Shown here: positions 6,028 to 9,601 of the stretch, piece by piece
How positions within the stretch are numbered: position 1 is the first letter of the stretch
Layout: every line of letters starts with the position of its first letter
NCBI GenBank assembly: GCA_002702385.1
Contig: NZZF01000057.1
Coordinates: 20,413 to 30,013, forward strand
Length of the DNA stretch: 9,601 nt
Source of the DNA: Flavobacteriaceae bacterium
GTDB taxonomy: Bacteria > Bacteroidota > Bacteroidia > Flavobacteriales > Flavobacteriaceae
Direction: 5' to 3'
The notes under the pieces: generated by a model
Database searches by the model: none
Told to the model about the DNA's origin: nothing
The model's input: only the letters and a program-made list of their open reading frames with translations
Translations under genes and position numbers: made by a program

Positions 6028-7194
6028 ATGAAAACAAAATCAGTTCATCAAAATTTGAGTTATAATAAAGAATCAATCAATTTGATTGAGAGTAGTGCTA
6101 GAGATTTTTCTCTACAGTTTATTCAACCTTATGTTATGGATTGGGATGAAAATCAGCACTTTCCAAAAGAAGTTCTCAATAAAGCAGGTGAGTATGGTTT
6201 CATGGGTATGTTAGTTCCAGAGACATACGGAGGGGCTGGTTTTGGTTATCATGAATATGCTGCATCAATAGTTGAAATTTCAAAAATTGATCCATCAATT
6301 GGTCTTTCAATAGCTGCACATAATTCTCTATGTACAAATCATATCTTAAAATTTGGAAACGAAGATCAAAAAAATAAATGGTTACCTAATTTAGCATCAG
6401 GAAAACATATCGGAGCGTGGGGACTAACTGAGCCTAATACAGGTTCAGATGCTAGCAAAATGGCATCAACTGCAACAAAAAAAGGAAACAAATGGGTCTT
6501 AAACGGCACGAAGAATTTCATAACTCATGGTAAATCAGGTGATATTGCAGTTGTGATTTTTAGAACTGGTCCTGTTGGAAAAAAAAATAATTCTACAGCA
6601 TTTGTTATAGAAAGAGGAACACGAGGTTTTGAAGCTGGAAAAAAGGAAAATAAGCTTGGAATGAGGGCCTCTGAAACTGCTGAAATGATATTCCAAGATT
6701 GTATTATTGATGACTCCAATAGACTTGGTGAAGTTGGTGACGGCTTTAAGCAATCTATGAAAATTCTAGATGGTGGAAGAATTTCTATTGCCGCACTTTC
6801 TTTAGGAATTGCAAAGGGTGCTTACGAAGCTTCAGTTAAGTATTCTAATGAAAGAATTCAGTTTGGAAAACCAATAAGTTCATTTCAAGCAATTTCATTT
6901 AAACTTGCAGACATGGCAACTGAAATTCGAGCCGCAGAATTATTAATAAAAAATGCTTCTGATAAAATAAATAATTTAGAACCAATGACTCTTGAGAGTG
7001 CAATGTGTAAACTTTTTGCATCAGAACTTTGTGTAAAGGCTTCCAATGAAGCTGTTCAAATATTTGGAGGTTATGGATATATTAAAGATTTTCCCGTAGA
7101 AAAATATTTAAGAGATTCTAAGCTTTGTACAATTGGAGAAGGTACTAGTGAAATTCAAAAACTAGTTATTTCAAGAAAAATTTTATCTAAATAA
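6028..7194 (+). CDS. Acyl-CoA dehydrogenase
   Basis: A 388-residue FAD flavoprotein of the acyl-CoA dehydrogenase family, which introduces the first double bond in fatty-acyl or branched-chain acyl-CoA oxidation and passes electrons to electron-transfer flavoprotein. The order is the standard one: helical N-terminal domain, middle beta domain with WGLTEPNTGSDA (131-142) and WVLNGTKNFITHG (156-168), then the C-terminal helical domain with RIQFGKPISSFQAI (276-289), QIFGGYGYIKDFPVEKYLRD (344-363) and the catalytic base Glu371 in GEGTSEIQ. The position of this Glu matches short/medium-chain, butyryl-CoA-type enzymes rather than isovaleryl or long-chain ones. The gene starts 33 bases after the symporter gene. 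No clear -7 box is visible in that gap, so it may be read from the upstream operon. Exact substrate is unknown. Confidence 0.94.
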   Translation: MKTKSVHQNLSYNKESINLIESSARDFSLQFIQPYVMDWDENQHFPKEVLNKAGEYGFMGMLVPETYGGAGFGYHEYAASIVEISKIDPSIGLSIAAHNSLCTNHILKFGNEDQKNKWLPNLASGKHIGAWGLTEPNTGSDASKMASTATKKGNKWVLNGTKNFITHGKSGDIAVVIFRTGPVGKKNNSTAFVIERGTRGFEAGKKENKLGMRASETAEMIFQDCIIDDSNRLGEVGDGFKQSMKILDGGRISIAALSLGIAKGAYEASVKYSNERIQFGKPISSFQAISFKLADMATEIRAAELLIKNASDKINNLEPMTLESAMCKLFASELCVKASNEAVQIFGGYGYIKDFPVEKYLRDSKLCTIGEGTSEIQKLVISRKILSK

Positions 7195-7216
7195 GTTATA
7201 TTTTCAATTTTATTTA

Positions 7217-7224
7217 TAGATTTG
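7217..7224 (+). promoter_or_regulatory. -7 promoter box for rpsU
   Basis: TAGATTTG is an exact TAnnTTTG match, followed by GCCACGC-like bases and an expected start near 7229-7231, 13-15 bases before the rpsU ATG. No clear TTG is seen at the -33 position. The box and following bases closely match the tRNA promoter at 8376, which raises confidence. Confidence 0.65.
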
Positions 7225-7243
7225 CCACGCAAAAAACAATTAT

Positions 7244-7438
7244 ATGTTAATTATACCTGTTAAAGAAGGAGAAAGTATTGACAAAGCTCTTAAGAGATTT
7301 AAAAGAAAGTTTGACAAAACTGGAGCATTAAAATCATTAAGAGAAAGACAAGCTTTTACTAAACCTTCAGTAAAAAACAGAAATAAATTTATCAAAGCTT
7401 CTCACGTTCAAAAGCTAAGAGATCAAGAAAACCAATAA
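7244..7438 (+). CDS. rpsU: 30S ribosomal protein bS21
   Basis: A 64-residue, highly basic protein starting MLIIPVKEGESIDKALKRFK and continuing with RKFDKTGALKSLRERQAFTKPSVKNR; this is the bS21 family. The protein binds the platform of the 30S subunit. In Bacteroidota it helps hide the anti-Shine-Dalgarno end of 16S rRNA, which fits the lack of Shine-Dalgarno sequences in this window. In Flavobacterium johnsoniae rpsU itself is reported to keep a strong Shine-Dalgarno for autoregulation, but here the roughly 15-base 5' leader has none. An AAGGAG at 7266-7271 lies inside the gene and has no in-frame start after it. The gene stands between an own promoter and xerC, in the same order as in other flavobacteria. 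Confidence 0.95.
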   Translation: MLIIPVKEGESIDKALKRFKRKFDKTGALKSLRERQAFTKPSVKNRNKFIKASHVQKLRDQENQ

Positions 7439-7444
7439 AAAATT

Positions 7445-7452
7445 TAACTTTG
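7445..7452 (+). promoter_or_regulatory. Possible -7 promoter box for xerC
   Basis: TAACTTTG matches TAnnTTTG and lies 16 bases before the xerC ATG at 7469, in the 30-base gap after rpsU. No -33 TTG is visible, and xerC could equally be read from the rpsU promoter. Single-motif evidence in AT-rich DNA. Confidence 0.4.
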
Positions 7453-7468
7453 TTTAGATAGGATCTTT

Positions 7469-8335
7469 ATGTATCTAAACGATTTCAAGAATTTTATTGA
7501 GTCCGAAAAAAAATACTCAAAACATACTGTTAATGCCTACGTTAATGATCTTGATGAATTTAATAACTTTTTGAAATTAAACAGTGTACAATTAAACGAA
7601 AAATTAAATTACTCCTTTATTAGACAATGGATTGTTGAATTATCAGAAAATGGCTTATCGACTAGGTCTATTAACAGAAAAATTTCTTCATTAAAATCAT
7701 ATTTCAATTTTTTAATTGCTATTGATAAACTTAAGGTATCTCCATTAAAGCTTCATAGTAACTTAAAAGTTGAACCAAAGATTATAATACCATTTAATGA
7801 AAGAGAAATGGAGAAGGTATTTGAGATATTTAATAATAATTCAGATAAATTGGATAGAGATTTTTTGATTATTGAAATTTTATATTCAACTGGAATAAGA
7901 CGAGATGAACTAATAAATTTAAAATTTGATGATATTTATTTTGAACAAGGCCTTATTAAAGTTTTAGGTAAGAGAAATAAAGAAAGATTAGTTCCTGTTT
8001 TACCAAATCTTTTATTAAAAATAAAAAAGTATAGTTTAAATAATTCTATTAAAACTTATTTATTTAAATCTAAAAATGGTAAAAAAATTAGTCCTTCAAC
8101 AATATATAGAATCGTAAAAAAATATTTTAGGCAAATTTCATCTAAGAATAAAATTAGTCCACATGTTTTAAGACATTCATTTGCAACTCATATGATAAAC
8201 AATGGAGCAGATATAAATTCTGTTAAAGAAATTCTTGGTCATTCATCATTAGCTTCAACCCAAATTTATACCAAAATTAAAGTTCCAAAAATGTTAAATG
8301 ACTATATGTTAAATCATCCGAGGGAAAAGAGATAA
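7469..8335 (+). CDS. xerC: Tyrosine recombinase, XerC/XerD type
   Basis: A 288-residue site-specific recombinase with the two-domain plan of Xer proteins. The N-terminal core-binding domain covers about 1-85 (FIESEKKYSKHTVNAYVNDL; STRSINRKISSLKSYFNFL). The catalytic domain carries all six expected residues: Arg144 (TGIRRDEL), Lys168 (VLGKRNKERLVP), His232 and Arg235 (SPHVLRHSFATH), His258 (ILGHSSLASTQ) and the nucleophile Tyr267 (QIYTK). Xer proteins resolve chromosome dimers at dif, anchored to FtsK. Length and the steady position next to rpsU in flavobacteria argue for a housekeeping enzyme rather than a mobile-element integrase, and no attachment site or cargo is visible. The tRNA genes 62 bases downstream could suggest an integrase, but no repeat of a tRNA end is present. 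XerC or XerD cannot be separated confidently. Confidence 0.9.
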   Translation: MYLNDFKNFIESEKKYSKHTVNAYVNDLDEFNNFLKLNSVQLNEKLNYSFIRQWIVELSENGLSTRSINRKISSLKSYFNFLIAIDKLKVSPLKLHSNLKVEPKIIIPFNEREMEKVFEIFNNNSDKLDRDFLIIEILYSTGIRRDELINLKFDDIYFEQGLIKVLGKRNKERLVPVLPNLLLKIKKYSLNNSIKTYLFKSKNGKKISPSTIYRIVKKYFRQISSKNKISPHVLRHSFATHMINNGADINSVKEILGHSSLASTQIYTKIKVPKMLNDYMLNHPREKR

Positions 8336-8348
8336 AATAAAATCAAGA

Positions 8349-8368
8349 ATTTTTTTTTAAAAAAAAAT
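8349..8368. repeat. Perfect 20-bp T9A9 palindrome upstream of the tRNA promoter
   Basis: Nine T followed by nine A, flanked by A and T, forms a perfect self-complementary 20-mer just after xerC. It has no GC base and no room for a loop without breaking pairs, so it is a poor terminator. It ends 7 bases before the tRNA -7 box and therefore fills the promoter's upstream region, where it could act like an UP element or bend the DNA. That role is inference. Confidence 0.5.
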
Positions 8369-8375
8369 AATTAAA

Positions 8376-8383
8376 TACATTTG
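8376..8383 (+). promoter_or_regulatory. -7 promoter box for the tRNA operon
   Basis: TACATTTG matches TAnnTTTG exactly and is followed by CCATCGC, nearly the same as the sequence after the rpsU box at 7217. The start site is expected near 8388-8391, a few bases before the first tRNA at 8398. The GC-rich discriminator is the kind seen at growth-rate-controlled promoters. No -33 TTG is evident. Confidence 0.7.
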
Positions 8384-8397
8384 CCATCGCTAAAATC

Positions 8398-8471
8398 GCC
8401 GATGTAGCTCAGCTGGCTAGAGCAGCTGATTTGTAATCAGCAGGTCGTGGGTTCGAGTCCCTCCATCGGCT
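8398..8471 (+). tRNA. tRNA-Thr (anticodon UGU)
   Basis: A 74-base cloverleaf: acceptor GCCGATG pairs with CATCGGC, the D arm begins TAGCTCAG, anticodon stem GCTGA/TCAGC holds loop TTTGTAA with anticodon TGT at 8432-8434, and the T arm has GTTCGAGTC. Discriminator is T8471; CCA is not encoded. First of four tRNAs in one transcript and probably the equivalent of E. coli thrU. Confidence 0.97.
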
Positions 8472-8480
8472 CTGATTTTA

Positions 8481-8563
8481 GGGGAGATACTCAAGCGGCC
8501 AACGAGGACAGACTGTAAATCTGTTGGTTTATACCTTCGCAGGTTCGAATCCTGCTCTCCCCA
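8481..8563 (+). tRNA. tRNA-Tyr (anticodon GUA)
   Basis: An 83-base class II tRNA with acceptor GGGGAGA/TCTCCCC, anticodon stem ACAGA/TCTGT around loop CTGTAAA (anticodon GTA at 8515-8517), a long variable arm as bacterial tRNA-Tyr requires, and T arm GGTTCGAATCC. Discriminator A8563; CCA is not encoded. Nine bases separate it from the preceding tRNA-Thr. Counterpart of E. coli tyrU. Confidence 0.97.
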
Positions 8564-8574
8564 CAAAACTACCA

Positions 8575-8647
8575 GCGGGAGTAGCTCAGTTGGTAGAGCG
8601 TCAGCCTTCCAAGCTGAATGTCGCCGGTTCGAACCCGGTCTCCCGCT
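8575..8647 (+). tRNA. tRNA-Gly (anticodon UCC)
   Basis: A 73-base cloverleaf with acceptor GCGGGAG/CTCCCGC, anticodon stem TCAGC/GCTGA around loop CTTCCAA (anticodon TCC at 8608-8610) and T arm CCGGTTCGAACCCGG. Discriminator T8647; CCA is not encoded. Counterpart of E. coli glyT. Confidence 0.97.
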
Positions 8648-8657
8648 CAACCTATAA

Positions 8658-8729
8658 GCCGATGTAGCTCAGGGGTAGAGCGTTTCCTTGGTAAGGAAAA
8701 GGTCCCGAGTTCAACTCTCGGCATTGGCT
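8658..8729 (+). tRNA. tRNA-Thr (anticodon GGU)
   Basis: A 72-base cloverleaf with acceptor GCCGATG/CATTGGC (one G-T pair), anticodon stem TTTCC/GGAAA around loop TTGGTAA (anticodon GGT at 8690-8692), and T arm GAGTTCAACTC. Discriminator T8729; CCA is not encoded. Last of the cluster and counterpart of E. coli thrT. In the usual order tuf comes next, but here only 34 bases separate it from the stop codon of a gene on the opposite strand, and no T-tract hairpin is visible in between. Confidence 0.97.
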
Positions 8730-8763
8730 CAATATAAAAAGTACGAAATAAACCTACAAAGCA

Positions 8764-9123
8764 TTAAGCTTTATACTCAAGAAGTTCTTCAAAACTTAAA
8801 TAATCAAGTGTTTTTATATGTGTTGATTCAAGTAACACTTTAGGCGCAAAGCCTTCTTTGTACGCTTCAATCCATCTTGAGACACATAAACACCACTTAT
8901 CGCCATCTTTAAGTCCTTTAAAATTATAATATGGGATATCTTTAGTTAAATCGTTTCCTCTTTTTTTGGAGAATTCCAAAAATTTATCAGTTACAATGGC
9001 ACATACAGTGTGAGTTCCAATATCATCAGGTCCTGTTTCGCAACAACCAGTTCTATATGCACCTGTCATTGGATCAGAGCTACACAATTCCAAATCTTTT
9101 CCAAAAACATTTAGTTGTTTCAT
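8764..9123 (-). CDS. DUF2237 family protein
   Basis: A 119-residue soluble protein, complete for the DUF2237 (COG3651) family. It shows the family's near-invariant blocks: NVFGKDLELCSSDPMTGAYRTGCCETG (residues 5-31), GTHTVCAIVTDKFLEFSKKRGNDL (36-59), GLKDGDKWCLC (70-80) and RWIEAYKEGFAPKVLLESTH (83-102). Six cysteines (14, 27, 28, 41, 78, 80) sit in or beside conserved motifs and could bind metal or serve redox chemistry, but no biochemical function is established to my knowledge. There is no signal peptide. The ATG follows the stop of the upstream membrane-protein gene by three bases, so the two are one transcript. It occupies the place where tuf would be expected, in the opposite orientation. 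Confidence 0.9.
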   Translation of the reverse strand: MKQLNVFGKDLELCSSDPMTGAYRTGCCETGPDDIGTHTVCAIVTDKFLEFSKKRGNDLTKDIPYYNFKGLKDGDKWCLCVSRWIEAYKEGFAPKVLLESTHIKTLDYLSFEELLEYKA

Positions 9124-9126
9124 ATA

Positions 9127-9537
9127 CTAAAACTTCCATTTAATAAATAATAATAAATTCAATATTAATGTGATAATTGTTAGTCCAATACTAACAGAAT
9201 GCAAAATAAAAAATAATGAATCGTTTGCTGAGTCTCTCGCATTATTCATGGTAGGAATTATGAAATAACATACTAACATGAAAATCAAAGTTAATATTGA
9301 TGCAATTTTTGCAAAACTTTGATTTGAGTTTAAGCTATAAATTGTTAATATAGAAAAAATTGATAAAACCGAAATTATAATAAAAAATTTTGGCCAAATA
9401 TATCTTAGATATGTGCTTGCATCTTCAGGTTGTAATAGATTATTTATTGAAGGGGCAACAATAACAGATTGATATAATATTAACCCACAAATAGCTCCCG
9501 AAATAAATGGTGGAAGATTTTTTAAAATTGACATCAT
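9127..9537 (-). CDS. Four-helix membrane protein, DUF4149-like
   Basis: A 136-residue integral membrane protein with four hydrophobic segments at about 10-30, 48-70, 77-95 and 107-132. The pattern SGAICGLILYQSVIVAPSINNLL in helix 1, YLRYIWPKFF before helix 2, IIPTMNNARD after helix 3 and ILHSVSIG in helix 4 resembles DUF4149 (TMEM205-like) proteins, whose function is unknown. Family assignment is from pattern memory and moderate. Two ATGs are adjacent (9537 and 9534) and neither has a Shine-Dalgarno sequence; the first is used. It is the first gene of a two-gene unit with DUF2237. No clear -7 box is seen in the 64 bases upstream that remain in the window, so the promoter may lie further out. 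Confidence 0.72.
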   Translation of the reverse strand: MMSILKNLPPFISGAICGLILYQSVIVAPSINNLLQPEDASTYLRYIWPKFFIIISVLSIFSILTIYSLNSNQSFAKIASILTLIFMLVCYFIIPTMNNARDSANDSLFFILHSVSIGLTIITLILNLLLFIKWKF

Positions 9538-9601
9538 AATATTAATTCAAGAAAGAGATAAAATTTAAAATGATCAATATCCCATTGTAAGTTTAAAATA
9601 A

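Noticed and set aside
6525..6753. Two overlapping minus-strand reading frames
   Set aside because: Both lie inside the acyl-CoA dehydrogenase gene, which has full-length family motifs in the plus frame.
8417..8650. 77-codon minus-strand frame with RPGSNRRHSAWKADALPTELLP-like sequence in short blocks
   Set aside because: It is the antisense of three tRNA genes; this is a well-known false protein arising from tRNA clusters in databases.
7469..8729. Integrase beside tRNA genes as the edge of a genomic island
   Set aside because: The recombinase is the housekeeping Xer type next to rpsU, no tRNA 3'-end repeat or cargo genes are visible, and the tRNA cluster order is itself ancestral.
8758..8772. 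AAAGC-ATTAA-GCTTT palindrome as a terminator between the tRNAs and DUF2237
   Set aside because: The stem is only five pairs and no T tract follows on either strand.
1..9601. CRISPR array, insertion sequence, toxin-antitoxin or defence system
   Set aside because: No spaced direct repeats, transposase-like frames or defence-family motifs were seen on either strand; every sizeable frame is explained by a housekeeping gene.

Overview
The window is AT-rich, dense DNA that reads as a chromosomal segment of a Bacteroidota (Flavobacteriales-like) bacterium, probably a small marine one. The evidence is protein style (AnPRT motif KHGNYGVSS, a 72-residue PspC protein ending SSVFDL, bS21 starting MLIIPVKEG), Bacteroidota-type -7 promoter boxes (TAnnTTTG), almost no Shine-Dalgarno sequences, tRNA genes without encoded CCA, and the order rpsU - xerC - tRNA(Thr-Tyr-Gly-Thr). 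All identifications come from reading the sequence, not from database searches.

Left third (minus strand, 1-3850): a tryptophan operon, trpL - attenuator - trpE - trpG - trpD - trpC, with trpC cut by the window edge. The four structural genes are joined by three identical ATGA stop/start overlaps. Upstream of trpE is a complete attenuation region: a 19-codon leader peptide with tandem Trp codons, a strong intrinsic terminator, and an upstream segment that can pair with the terminator's 3' arm. The trp promoter appears to start transcription almost at the leader ATG.

Middle (plus strand, 3920-7194): a single-domain rhodanese and a tiny PspC-domain membrane protein overlap by 8 bases. They are followed closely by an AGCS-family sodium:amino-acid symporter with a signal peptide and by an acyl-CoA dehydrogenase. 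These look like ordinary housekeeping genes reading away from the trp promoter.

Right third (7217-8729, plus strand): rpsU (bS21), xerC-like tyrosine recombinase, then tRNA-Thr(UGU), tRNA-Tyr(GUA), tRNA-Gly(UCC) and tRNA-Thr(GGU). The rpsU and tRNA promoters share an almost identical -7/discriminator sequence. This four-tRNA order is the one normally followed by tuf (EF-Tu), as in the E. coli thrU-tyrU-glyT-thrT-tufB operon. Here no tuf follows. Instead two genes point the other way (9537-8764): a four-helix membrane protein resembling DUF4149 and a DUF2237 protein. The hpf gene often found between xerC and the tRNAs in flavobacteria is also missing.

No mobile element, CRISPR array, phage gene or defence system is visible. 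The observations most worth a second look are the compact trp attenuator with its apparently leaderless leader peptide, and the separation of the tRNA cassette from tuf.
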